From Roseburia sp. CAG:10041_57 (lineage in GTDB: Bacteria > Bacillota > Clostridia > Lachnospirales > Lachnospiraceae): a DNA stretch of 56,381 nucleotides. Below, in pieces: positions 34,627 through 43,140 of the stretch (its first letter is position 1; every line of letters begins with the position of its first letter). The position numbers and the translations under genes were made by a program. The DNA is taken from contig MNTL01000057.1 of assembly GCA_001916965.1 (NCBI GenBank), positions 1-56,381 on the forward strand, given 5' to 3'. The notes below the pieces were generated by a model. It was not told the origin of the DNA. It did no database searches and worked only from the letters and a program-made list of their open reading frames with translations.

Positions 34627-35883
34627 TCATTTTGTAAAATTCTTATAAACCTGCTCATAATTACGTAATAAACGCTGATGTGTAGTAAGAGTCACCTGGG
34701 CTTTCTGGAAAGCTTTCTCAACAATCTCATCATAATATCTAAGAAATGTATCTGCTACCACACCATCATATTTACCGGATACAATGCCATTATTCAACTC
34801 TTCCATAATATCTTCTTTATTGTAGGCTTTTCGGTAAGGTTTATCATTTATCATACTTACAACCGTCTCTGCCGTCTGCAGAATTGCCTGTTTCGTATTC
34901 ATTCCACTGCCTTTGAGCCCCTTGGGGTATCCGCTTCCATCGAATCGTTCATGATGTGCAACTGCAATATCTACAATATTTTGTGAGAATTTACCTTCTA
35001 TTGCCTTATGCATCAGTTCTACGTGTGTGTGTATCAAATTCTTCTCCGCATCCTCCAGCTTTCTTGGTGCATCAATAATATCTTCCGGAATTACCAGCAT
35101 ACCAATATCATGTACCAGTGCCGCATAATAAATCTCTGCACTGTCCATTTCGCTCAGCTGCATTTTTCTGCCGATTTCCTTGCAGACATAGATGGTTTCT
35201 ATGGTGTCTGCTACCATGCTTTCCTTTTTAAGGCCAGTAGTATACATCAGCATCCGCAGGTATTTCTCTTTTTCTTCATCAGATAAAAGAACGTACTCTA
35301 CACTTTCTTCAAATTCATTATGATAGGAATTATCTGTCAATTTATTAAAAATATCATACTGTTCTACCGCCTGGTAGAGCAGTTCACAGGCTCTTTTATC
35401 AAATTTCGTGCCAATATAACGCTCAATCATGTGATAATCGAACTTTTCCCCAAATGCCGTATGCCAGATATCCATGATCTCTGCCACTTTTAAGATTTCC
35501 GTTTCCGGTTTATATTGATAATCCACATCCTGAAGCTTATCCGTATCCACATGATGATACAGGATCATCTTGGACTGTTCTTCCAATGGTGAGAGGTACT
35601 TCAGAAAGAGATATCCATAAATTGAATGAGGCATCGGGTTCTTTGCTTCATATGTAAGCTGTTTGCGCACATTATCCGTCTTATATGCACCTATATCATG
35701 TAAAACGCCCAGCAGCATAAAATCTGCAATCTCAAATTTCTCGTATCCGCCCTTGCATTCTAACATTTTCGACATAATGTAGCTGACTCTGGTTCCATGT
35801 TTGATCAGAGATTCGTCCATTAATTTCAATGTATCACATATCAGATAAAATAAATTTTTACTTGTAATATATTCAATTGCCAT
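34627..35883 (-). CDS. Two-HD-domain protein with HD-GYP phosphodiesterase domain
   Basis: 418 aa, soluble. An N-terminal HD domain (about 20-170) shows LGVLHDIGAYKTD and YHHVDTDKL. The C-terminal HD-GYP domain (about 215-400) shows ALVHDIGMLVIPEDII, HVELMHKAI and HHERFDGSGYPKGLKG, with the GYP loop intact. HD-GYP enzymes hydrolyse cyclic-di-GMP or related dinucleotides. Together with the diguanylate cyclase at 14625-16292 it implies c-di-GMP turnover in this organism. There is no receiver or membrane sensor, so its input is unclear. Ribosome site AAGGAGG. Confidence 0.87.
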   Translation of the reverse strand: MAIEYITSKNLFYLICDTLKLMDESLIKHGTRVSYIMSKMLECKGGYEKFEIADFMLLGVLHDIGAYKTDNVRKQLTYEAKNPMPHSIYGYLFLKYLSPLEEQSKMILYHHVDTDKLQDVDYQYKPETEILKVAEIMDIWHTAFGEKFDYHMIERYIGTKFDKRACELLYQAVEQYDIFNKLTDNSYHNEFEESVEYVLLSDEEKEKYLRMLMYTTGLKKESMVADTIETIYVCKEIGRKMQLSEMDSAEIYYAALVHDIGMLVIPEDIIDAPRKLEDAEKNLIHTHVELMHKAIEGKFSQNIVDIAVAHHERFDGSGYPKGLKGSGMNTKQAILQTAETVVSMINDKPYRKAYNKEDIMEELNNGIVSGKYDGVVADTFLRYYDEIVEKAFQKAQVTLTTHQRLLRNYEQVYKNFTK

Positions 35884-35910
35884 CTCTTTTGCCTCCTTCT
35901 TCTGCCGCGG

Positions 35911-36435
35911 CTACAACATTTTCTCCATCGGTGTGTAGCGGATCCCATCATTTGCCTGTTCCTGTTGTGTATCGTAAAAGCCCAGCTTATGATAAAAGCC
36001 CACTGCATAAGGCGCAGCATTGACTGTTATCCTTCTGTAGCCTTCTTCTTTTTTCACATAATCGGTGAGATATTCGATCAGCGCCCTGCCAATTCCACGT
36101 CTATGGCAGGCCGCCTCTACGAATAATAGGGAAATATGCGTTTCGTTCCTTAGACTGATCATCCCGACCACTCTGTTATTTTCGCATGCGACAAACAACT
36201 GGTAAGAACCCATCAGAAACATTCTGTGTAGAACAGAATCCGTAATGAAATCCTGAAAGCTTTTGATTCCTTCCTGTGTATAGTCCTGTGCTTCAAAACG
36301 CATAAAGGTCCGCCACGCAAGTGCCATGGCATCATCCCACTCTTCTCTATATGCAGGGCGCACACTGATTGCCCCTTCCTGCTGTCTTACATACTGTGCC
36401 TTAATGATATTACTCTCTCTTCTCCCCAAAATCAT
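35911..36435 (-). CDS. GNAT-family N-acetyltransferase
   Basis: 174 aa. The acetyl-CoA loop is visible as EAACHRRGIGRALIEYL (Q/RxxGxG/A type), followed by ITVNAAPYAVGFYHKLGFY, typical of motif B. The substrate is unknown. GGAG lies four bases before the ATG. It is between the HD gene and the dehydrogenase gene on the same strand, with 26-27 bp gaps, so the three may share a transcript. Confidence 0.83.
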   Translation of the reverse strand: MILGRRESNIIKAQYVRQQEGAISVRPAYREEWDDAMALAWRTFMRFEAQDYTQEGIKSFQDFITDSVLHRMFLMGSYQLFVACENNRVVGMISLRNETHISLLFVEAACHRRGIGRALIEYLTDYVKKEEGYRRITVNAAPYAVGFYHKLGFYDTQQEQANDGIRYTPMEKML

Positions 36436-36461
36436 ACAACTCCATGCCTTTCCTATGGATT

Positions 36462-37439
36462 TTATACTGCGTTATCCAGTTTTTCCTGTTTTCGGACTGC
36501 ATCCGCATTTCTTAGTGTAACATCTGCAATAGCTTCTACTGCTTCTCTTGTAAAGAATCCCATATGGGAAGTCACCAGTACATTAGGAAATGTTGTCAGT
36601 CTTGCAAGATTGGAATCTTCCATAATGTCATTAGAACAGTCTTCGTAGAAAACCCCACCCTCTTCATCATATACATCCAATCCGACTCCACCGAACTTCT
36701 TGGCAAGCAGTCCATCAATCAGATCCTGTGTACGGATAAGATCACCTCTTGAGGTATTGACCAGATATACACCATCTTTCATCATTTCTATGGTCTTAGC
36801 CTGTACAATATGCTTCGTCTCGGATGTCAACGGACAATGCAGTGTCAACACATCCGACCGGGCAAATACATTCTCCAACGTATCATATTCCACATCCAGA
36901 CCCTTGACCGGATACGGATCATAGGCTGTTATATGCATGCCAAACCCTTTTAGAATTCTGATCATAGCCTGTCCTATTCTGCCAGTTCCTATCACTCCTG
37001 CTGTTTTATCATACAGATCCATCCCCATAAAGCCATTGATATTCATGTTAAAATCTCTTGTTCGTGTATAAGCTCTATGTGTATACCGATTTACTGTCAG
37101 AAGCAATGCTGCTGCAAACTCTGCCACTGCCTCCGGAGAATAGCTTGGTACTCTCAGTACCGGGATTCCACAGGCATGCGCCGCCTGCACATCCACATTA
37201 TTATAGCCCGCGCACCGCAGGAGTATTGCTTTGATTCCCATTTCCTTCAGCTGCCGGATCATATTTTCATTCAGATGATCATTGACAAAAATGCAAATAG
37301 CATCATGTCCTTTGGCAAGAGGAATCGTTTCCTCATTACAGCCGGTTTCATAAAAATGCAGCTGCATATCATATTCCTGGCTCTTAGGTTCAAAATATAT
37401 TCTGTCATATGGTTTTGTAGAATAAAATGCTATCTTCAT
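36462..37439 (-). CDS. D-2-hydroxyacid dehydrogenase (D-lactate dehydrogenase type)
   Basis: 325 aa. The NAD-binding loop is GVIGTGRIGQAMIRI, then CPLTSETKHIV, NTSRGDLIRTQDL and the catalytic His in VTSHMGFFTREA. LLRCAGYNNVDVQAAHACGI with the substrate-binding Arg fits the LdhA branch. It likely reduces pyruvate to D-lactate during fermentation; related 2-keto acids are possible. Ribosome site AGAGGAAG. Confidence 0.9.
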   Translation of the reverse strand: MKIAFYSTKPYDRIYFEPKSQEYDMQLHFYETGCNEETIPLAKGHDAICIFVNDHLNENMIRQLKEMGIKAILLRCAGYNNVDVQAAHACGIPVLRVPSYSPEAVAEFAAALLLTVNRYTHRAYTRTRDFNMNINGFMGMDLYDKTAGVIGTGRIGQAMIRILKGFGMHITAYDPYPVKGLDVEYDTLENVFARSDVLTLHCPLTSETKHIVQAKTIEMMKDGVYLVNTSRGDLIRTQDLIDGLLAKKFGGVGLDVYDEEGGVFYEDCSNDIMEDSNLARLTTFPNVLVTSHMGFFTREAVEAIADVTLRNADAVRKQEKLDNAV

Positions 37440-37531
37440 AAGCTTCCTCTTTTCATACTTATTTCTTCCTTGATATGAAAAAGTATGCCCTGATACATGT
37501 AAACTTATGAAAAAACATTCTCCTATAATCA

Positions 37532-37566
37532 GTAACTATTCAGAACCCCATGCATTGAATAGTTAC
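37532..37566. mobile_element. Minimal 35-bp derivative of MITE family A
   Basis: GTAACTATTCAGAACCCCAT on the left and GAATAGTTAC on the right, joined almost directly. The left 22 bases equal the corresponding end of copy 1, and the right 10 equal its other end; the interior is deleted. Flanking octamers TATAATCA and TCTAATTG agree at 5 of 8, an eroded or absent duplication. The unit lies between the dehydrogenase and YitT genes. Confidence 0.75.
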
Positions 37567-37693
37567 TCTAATTGTATATCATTTTCTGATATTATTGCAA
37601 TATATTCTGACATTTATTTCATAAAAAGCTTATACCGTTCCAAAACTAAATATGCTATAATATCTCTGCTTTTATTTTACAAGGAGGTCCTAT

Positions 37694-38554
37694 ATGGAAT
37701 TTGATATGAAAAAAGACAGCAGACGCATTCTTGTGATTGTGCTTGCATCTGCCCTGATGGCATTTAACATCAAATCTTTTGTACGGACAGGTGGGCTGTA
37801 CCCTGGTGGAGCTACCGGACTTACCCTTCTGATACAGCGTTCCTTTGAACTATTCTTTCAGATTGAGATTCCGTACACTATCGTTAATGTAATACTGAAT
37901 ATTATTCCTATTTATATTGGTTTTCGCTTCATTGGCAGGAAATTTACTCTGTATTCCTGCCTGTGCATTATGCTGACCAATATATTGACTGATATTATTC
38001 CAGGCTTTGCGATTACTTATGACACTCTGCTGATCAGTATATTTGGCGGATTAATCAATGGCTTTGTCATTTCCCTGTGTCTGTGGATGAACGCTACTAC
38101 AGGCGGAACTGATTTTATTGCTATTTATTTCTCAGAGAAAAAAGGCATTGATTCCTTCAATATTGTACTGGGAATGAACGCCATCATACTGATTGCAGCC
38201 GGTATCCTTTTTGGTTGGGACAAGGCTCTGTATTCCATTATATTTCAGTATACTTCCACACAGGTATTGCACGTTCTGTATAAACAGTATCAGCAGAATA
38301 CACTGTTTATCGTAACGAACCGTGCAGAAGAGGTCATTGAAGCCATTGCCCAGCTGTGTAATCATGGTGCAACGATTATGAACGGAGAAGGCTCCTATGA
38401 ACATCATGAACGCAAGGTGGTATATTCTGTAGTATCCAGCGCTGAATGCAAGCATGTGCTCAGTGCAATCAAAGAAGTTGACCCCAAAGCTTTTGTCAAT
38501 GTTATTAAGACTGAGCAGATATCAGGTCACTTCTACCAAAGACCACACGAATAA
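37694..38554 (+). CDS. YitT-family membrane protein (DUF161 + DUF2179)
   Basis: 286 aa. Five or so membrane helices (about 10-190) with TGGLYPGGATGLTLLIQR and NATTGGTDFIAIYFSEKKG, followed by a cytoplasmic DUF2179 domain (about 205-285; THINGS such as GATIMNGEGSYEHHERKV). YitT proteins are common in Firmicutes; transport is suspected but the substrate is not known. AAGGAGG lies six bases before the ATG at 37694. Confidence 0.85.
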   Translation: MEFDMKKDSRRILVIVLASALMAFNIKSFVRTGGLYPGGATGLTLLIQRSFELFFQIEIPYTIVNVILNIIPIYIGFRFIGRKFTLYSCLCIMLTNILTDIIPGFAITYDTLLISIFGGLINGFVISLCLWMNATTGGTDFIAIYFSEKKGIDSFNIVLGMNAIILIAAGILFGWDKALYSIIFQYTSTQVLHVLYKQYQQNTLFIVTNRAEEVIEAIAQLCNHGATIMNGEGSYEHHERKVVYSVVSSAECKHVLSAIKEVDPKAFVNVIKTEQISGHFYQRPHE

Positions 38555-38572
38555 TCCTTATCAGGACAATAA

Positions 38573-38605
38573 AAGAGGACGTAACCGCATGGTTTGCGTC
38601 CTCTT
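38573..38605. terminator. Bidirectional terminator between the YitT and kinase genes
   Basis: AAGAGGACG-t-AACC, loop GCAT, GGTT-tg-CGTCCTCTT. It lies between two convergent genes 19 bp on each side. Confidence 0.82.
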
Positions 38606-38623
38606 CTTCATTTCGCATAATTT

Positions 38624-40099
38624 CTACATGATCTTAGGGAACAGTTCCTTTACTGTAGGATAGATCTGTGTGAATTTATGATATCTTTCTTCATATCTGG
38701 CTGCAATCTCTGCATCCGGTTCTACAGTATCTACAATCTTTACCAGCCTGGAAGCTGCTTCTTCTACAGAAGCATATTCACCACAGGCTACTGCTGCAAG
38801 CATTGCTCCGCCGTATCCCGGTCCTTCTTCACTTTCAATGATATCCAGCTTGATATTTAATACATTTGCAAAAATCTGCTTCCAAAGAGGACTCTTAGCA
38901 CCGCCTCCACAGATCTTGGAACGTTTGATATCAATTCCAAGGCTCTTGGCTACTTCAAAGGAATCACGAATGGCATAGGCAACACCTTCCAGCACAGCCT
39001 GATACATATCAGCTCTTGTCGTATCCATTGTCATACCAATGAATGTACCTCTGGCATTGGCATCATTATGTGGTGAACGCTCTCCCATCAGATATGGCAG
39101 GAAATATACATGATTGTTACCCAGTTTATCTGCTGTAATCGCAGCCTGCTCCTTTGCAAATTCCTTGGTCTGTAAGATCTCTTCCATCCACCACTTATTA
39201 CAGGAGGCAGCACTGAGCATACAGCCCATCAGATGATAGTGTCCGTCTGCATGGGCAAATGCATGGAGTGCGTTATTCTTATCCACGCCAAAATTCCTGC
39301 TGGAGATAAAGATGGTTCCACTGGTTCCGAGGGAAATGTTGCACATGGCATCACCGACTGTACCTGTACCTACTGCCGCTGCCGCATTATCACCTGCGCC
39401 TGCTGCAATCTTAACTGTCTCTGGAAGTCCCAGTTCTGCTGCTACATCAGGCTTTAAGGTTCCAACAGCTTCATAGCTTTCATAGATCTTTGCAAGCTGT
39501 TCTTCCTTTACGCCGCAGATTTCCATCATTTCTTTGGACCAGCACTTGTGTGCCACATCAAACAAAAGCATACCGGATGCATCCGATACATCTGTACAGA
39601 AGCTTCCTGATAATTTATATGCGATATAGTCCTTTGGCAGCATAATCTTGGCAATACGTGCGAAATTCTCAGGCTCCTTATTCTTTACCCATAATACCTT
39701 GGGGGCTGTAAAACCTGTAAAGGCAATATTGGCTGTATACTGGGAGAGTTTATCCTTACCAATCACATTATTAAGATAATCTGTCTCTTCCTGTGTCCTG
39801 CCATCATTCCAGAGAATTGCAGGTCTGATTACCTGATCGTCTTTATCCAGAATAACAAGACCATGCATCTGACCACCAAAGCTGATACCGGCTACCTTGG
39901 ATGCATCATATCCTGCTACTAATTCCTTCAAACCACACTTAACAGCTTCCCACCAGTCCTCAGGCTTCTGTTCACTCCAGCCCGGATGTGGAAAATATAA
40001 CGGATATTCTTTTGATACAATATTTGCAATTTTGCCATTTCCTTCCATAAGAAGCAGCTTTACCGCAGAAGTTCCCAAATCAACACCTATGTAATACAT
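38624..40099 (-). CDS. xylB: FGGY-family carbohydrate kinase, xylulokinase type
   Basis: 491 aa. YYIGVDLGTSAVKLLLMEGN is the phosphate-binding start; GWSEQKPEDWWEAV, GISFGGQMHGLV, ILWNDGRTQEE and GGGAKSPLWKQI identify the xylulokinase branch. It phosphorylates a ketopentose. It is the last gene of DUF4867-isomerase-kinase, so the actual ketose may be D-ribulose or a fuculose-like sugar rather than D-xylulose. Start: the frame is open 12 codons further upstream, but AAGGAGG precedes the ATG at 40099. Confidence 0.85.
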   Translation of the reverse strand: MYYIGVDLGTSAVKLLLMEGNGKIANIVSKEYPLYFPHPGWSEQKPEDWWEAVKCGLKELVAGYDASKVAGISFGGQMHGLVILDKDDQVIRPAILWNDGRTQEETDYLNNVIGKDKLSQYTANIAFTGFTAPKVLWVKNKEPENFARIAKIMLPKDYIAYKLSGSFCTDVSDASGMLLFDVAHKCWSKEMMEICGVKEEQLAKIYESYEAVGTLKPDVAAELGLPETVKIAAGAGDNAAAAVGTGTVGDAMCNISLGTSGTIFISSRNFGVDKNNALHAFAHADGHYHLMGCMLSAASCNKWWMEEILQTKEFAKEQAAITADKLGNNHVYFLPYLMGERSPHNDANARGTFIGMTMDTTRADMYQAVLEGVAYAIRDSFEVAKSLGIDIKRSKICGGGAKSPLWKQIFANVLNIKLDIIESEEGPGYGGAMLAAVACGEYASVEEAASRLVKIVDTVEPDAEIAARYEERYHKFTQIYPTVKELFPKIM

Positions 40100-40125
40100 G
40101 TTCTTCCTCCTTTTATATAAGATAA

Positions 40126-40144
40126 GGGGCACCAAAGGCGCCCC
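40126..40144 (-). other. Intercistronic hairpin between isomerase and kinase genes
   Basis: GGGGC-a-CC, loop AAA, GG-c-GCCCC, with no T-run after it. It lies between two genes of the same operon and may stabilise the upstream message or tune kinase expression. Confidence 0.5.
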
Positions 40145-40170
40145 CTGATATGTACTTATTGAATACGAGC

Positions 40171-41655
40171 TTATGCAAACGGATTCTCTGTCTTGTAGAG
40201 CATTCCCTTAGGCTGATTGAAGTTGATATCTTCTACAGGTACTCCTGCATACTTGAATACTTCATATAAAGCCTTGCCATAGTGACCGAATGCAACTGCG
40301 CCATGATGAGGGAAGTTCTTCTCGATCAGTACATGACGGTAGAATCTGCCCATCTCAGGAATTGCAAAGATACCAATGGAACCAAAGGAACGTGTTGCAA
40401 CAGGAAGAACCTCGCCCTGTGCGATATAAGCACGAAGCTGGCAGTCTGCTGTACTCTGTAAACGGAAGAATGTGATATCTCCAGGTAAGATATCTCCTTC
40501 CAGAGTACCCTGTGTTACTTCCTCAGGAAGGCTTCTTGCCATAATAAGCTGATACTTCATCTCGCAGAAGGATAACTTCTTGGATGTGGTATTACCGCAA
40601 TGGAATCCCATGAATGTATCATTCAGAGTATAGTTGAACTTGCCCTTGATATCTGCATCATAGATATCAGAAGGTACTGTATTGTTAATATCCAACAGAG
40701 TTGTTGCATCTTCACTGACTACAGTTCCGATAAACTCACTTAATGCACCGTAGATATCTACTTCACAGGATACAGGAATTCCACGGCCTGTCAGACGGCT
40801 GTTTACGTAGCATGGAACGAAGCCAAACTGTGTCTGGAATGCCGGCCAGCACTTACCTGCAATGGCAACGTACTTTCTGTAGCCCTTATGTGCCTCTACC
40901 CAGTCAAGTAATGTAATCTCATACTGGGCAAGCTTTGCAAGGATTTCAGGCTTCTTATTGCCTGCGCCAAGCTCTGCTTCCATGTCTTTTACAACATCAG
41001 GGATTCTTGGATCGCCTGCATGCTTGTTGAATGCTTCAAATAAGTCAAGCTCTGAGTTCTCTTCAATCTCAACACCCAGATTGTAAAGCTGTTTGATTGG
41101 TGCATTACATGCCAGGAAGTTCAGTGGACGAGGACCAAAGCTGATGATCTTTAAGTTATTCAGTCCTTCGATTGCACGTGCAATAGGAAGGAATTCATGG
41201 ATCATATCTGCACATTCTTCAGCAGTTCCTACAGGATACTCAGGAATGTATGCCTTGATGTTACGAAGCTTTAAGTTATAGCTAGCATTTAACATACCAC
41301 AGTATGCATCACCACGGCTGCTTGCCAGTGTCTGTGTATTCTCTTCGCTTGCTGCAACGAACATCTTAGGTCCGTCAAAATGCTTTGCAAGTAATGTCTC
41401 AGAGATTTCAGGGCCAAAGTTACCAAGATATACACAAAGTGCGTTACATCCTGCTTTCTTAATATCTTCAAGAGCCTGAACCATGTGAATCTCGCTCTCT
41501 ACGATACAGACTGGACATTCGTAGATATCTGCTGCATCATATTTCTTGGCATATGCCTCTACTAATGCCTTTCTTCTGTTTACGGATAAGGATTCCGGGA
41601 AACAGTCTCTACTTACTGCTACAATACCGACTTTCATTTTTGGGATGTTGATCAT
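40171..41655 (-). CDS. L-fucose/L-arabinose isomerase family protein
   Basis: 494 aa. It converts an aldose to its ketose with a divalent metal. KVGIVAVSRDCFPESLSVNR and NALCVYLGNFGPE are typical of the family; SCEVDIYGALSEFIG carries a probable metal-binding Glu and Asp, and FPHHGAVAFGHYG a His expected near the metal. The kinase next to it is xylulokinase-like, so D-arabinose to D-ribulose or L-fucose to L-fuculose are both possible. Start: an ATG five codons earlier is itself part of the ribosome site (ATGGAGGA), so the ATG at 41655 is chosen. Confidence 0.82.
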   Translation of the reverse strand: MINIPKMKVGIVAVSRDCFPESLSVNRRKALVEAYAKKYDAADIYECPVCIVESEIHMVQALEDIKKAGCNALCVYLGNFGPEISETLLAKHFDGPKMFVAASEENTQTLASSRGDAYCGMLNASYNLKLRNIKAYIPEYPVGTAEECADMIHEFLPIARAIEGLNNLKIISFGPRPLNFLACNAPIKQLYNLGVEIEENSELDLFEAFNKHAGDPRIPDVVKDMEAELGAGNKKPEILAKLAQYEITLLDWVEAHKGYRKYVAIAGKCWPAFQTQFGFVPCYVNSRLTGRGIPVSCEVDIYGALSEFIGTVVSEDATTLLDINNTVPSDIYDADIKGKFNYTLNDTFMGFHCGNTTSKKLSFCEMKYQLIMARSLPEEVTQGTLEGDILPGDITFFRLQSTADCQLRAYIAQGEVLPVATRSFGSIGIFAIPEMGRFYRHVLIEKNFPHHGAVAFGHYGKALYEVFKYAGVPVEDINFNQPKGMLYKTENPFA

Positions 41656-41700
41656 TTCTAATTCCTCCATTTTTATATATTACATTATTTATTATTAGTT

Positions 41701-42330
41701 CTAGTCCAAAGAAATATTGACACCTTTAAGACCATTGAATGCACCGTCAATCTTTGCTTCTTCATGGGCGATCAGCCACTTGTTTACTGCAAAAAGCAAT
41801 GGATCTTCTTCTGCGCCCTGTGGTTTCTTCTCCAGATCTGCATTGGTTCCCTTAGGAAGAATAACTATATTCTTAAAGGTCTTACCATCTACACTGCATG
41901 GAGCATAATGAAGTGTGGTAGCATACATTTCATATACTGTTCCTGCCGGTACAAAAAATGCCTGAATATTATCTGTGTCATAATAATGCTCCAGCGTAAC
42001 ATCCTGCAATTTACCAAGAAGCAGGATCAGATCTGTAATCGCAACGCCCAGCTCTGAGCAACGATGATATTCACATGCATCCAGTTTATGATTGGTTCCA
42101 TTACAATAACCTACCTGAATCGGCATTCCACCAAAGAAGCTCTCCTGCAGCACTTTAGCCTGATCTAACGCTTCAAGTCCTGCATCCGATGCAATATAGA
42201 TTACATGATCCGGTGCCGGTGTCTTCTCCATCTCTTTCACCAGAGCATCTACCTGATAGTCCTTCGTCAATACTCTGCCATATGCTTCGTATTCTTTGTC
42301 TGTAATGTTATAAATCTTCACAACCTTCAT
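41701..42330 (-). CDS. DUF4867 family protein, sugar-operon associated
   Basis: 209 aa, first gene of the sugar operon. A C-terminal cupin-like stretch shows QAFFVPAGTVYEMYATTLHYAPC, with an acidic and a His residue that could bind metal, followed by NIVILPKGTN. DUF4867 proteins are often encoded beside this isomerase and kinase and may be an epimerase or isomerase of the same pathway; that is inference. AAGGAAAGG precedes the ATG. A perfect 8-bp inverted repeat and a 24-bp direct repeat lie upstream. Confidence 0.72.
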   Translation of the reverse strand: MKVVKIYNITDKEYEAYGRVLTKDYQVDALVKEMEKTPAPDHVIYIASDAGLEALDQAKVLQESFFGGMPIQVGYCNGTNHKLDACEYHRCSELGVAITDLILLLGKLQDVTLEHYYDTDNIQAFFVPAGTVYEMYATTLHYAPCSVDGKTFKNIVILPKGTNADLEKKPQGAEEDPLLFAVNKWLIAHEEAKIDGAFNGLKGVNISLD

Positions 42331-42355
42331 CCTTTCCTTATATTTTTATGTCTTC

Positions 42356-42379
42356 ACATTCGCTATAAATGGCACTTTT
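42356..42379. repeat. Direct repeat, copy 1 (24 bp, pairs with 42597-42620)
   Basis: ACATTCGCTATAAATGGCAC followed by TTTT. It matches 42597-42620 at 22 of 24 bases. It lies in the leader of the DUF4867 gene. Confidence 0.6.
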
Positions 42380-42388
42380 ATTGATTTC

Positions 42389-42414
42389 ATCCTGCATTTT
42401 CACAATTGCAGGAT
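42389..42414. promoter_or_regulatory. Inverted repeat upstream of the sugar operon
   Basis: ATCCTGCA, ten-base spacer, TGCAGGAT: a perfect 8-bp dyad about 60-85 bp before the DUF4867 start. A candidate operator for a sugar-responsive repressor, or a leader hairpin. Confidence 0.5.
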
Positions 42415-42522
42415 TTATTCATTTAAAATGCCATACTTTTCACACAAGCCTGTTCTGTCTGAACAGTTTCATTTTATGTAATTTGCACAGTTTCGTCAAG
42501 TACTATTCCCGTTTTTTTACAT

Positions 42523-42569
42523 AAAAATAAAGATATCTGCAATATTGCATGCAAATATCTTTATTTTTT
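42523..42569. terminator. Bidirectional terminator downstream of trmL
   Basis: AAAAATAAAGATAT pairs with ATATCTTTATTTTT around GCAATATTGC; both strands end in T-runs. It ends the trmL transcript and isolates the sugar operon. Confidence 0.78.
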
Positions 42570-42596
42570 GATTGTTATGTTTACATTTTGTCATTT

Positions 42597-42620
42597 ACAT
42601 TTGCAATAAATGGCACTTTT
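42597..42620. repeat. Direct repeat, copy 2
   Basis: ACATTTGCAATAAATGGCAC followed by TTTT. It runs into the trmL stop codon. See the copy at 42356-42379. Confidence 0.6.
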
Positions 42621-43114
42621 CAATCTTTCCATTCCAGTCTGTGAAGCTCTCCTGCAAGCTGCATGTCGGCAAAATTGTTCTGACGCAATGCTTCATACAA
42701 TACAATGCTTACAGAATTAGACAGATTAAGGCTTCTGACTTTATCCAGCATGGGAATACGAATACAGGTATCTTCATGATCCACCAGTATCTCTTCTGGG
42801 ATTCCAGCGCTTTCCTTACCAAACATGATATAGTCATCCGAACCAAACTGCGCTTCTGTATAGACTTTCTTTGCCTTAGTCGTTGCCATCCAGATCTTTG
42901 CTCCGGGATTCTTCTCCAGAAACTCTTCAAAATTCATATATCTGCGGACATCCAGATGTTCCCAGTAATCCATGCCTGCTCTTTTAAGTTCCTTACCTGT
43001 CAGGCGAAATCCCAAAGGCTCGATCAAATGCAGGGTCGATCCTGTAGCGACACAGGTTCTGCCAATATTTCCAGTATTTGCCGGTATCTCCGGCTGATGT
43101 AACACGATATTCAT
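42620..43114 (-). CDS. trmL: tRNA (cytidine/uridine-34 2'-O)-methyltransferase TrmL
   Basis: 164 aa SPOUT-fold enzyme that methylates the wobble ribose of tRNA-Leu. NIVLHQPEIPANTGNIGRTC at the start, FGKESAGIP and IPMLDKVRSLNLSNSVSIVLYE at the C-terminal knot are diagnostic. It follows the aminotransferase gene by 26 bp. Confidence 0.93.
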   Translation of the reverse strand: MNIVLHQPEIPANTGNIGRTCVATGSTLHLIEPLGFRLTGKELKRAGMDYWEHLDVRRYMNFEEFLEKNPGAKIWMATTKAKKVYTEAQFGSDDYIMFGKESAGIPEEILVDHEDTCIRIPMLDKVRSLNLSNSVSIVLYEALRQNNFADMQLAGELHRLEWKD

Positions 43115-43140
43115 GTAACAGTACCCTTCTATTACCTAAT

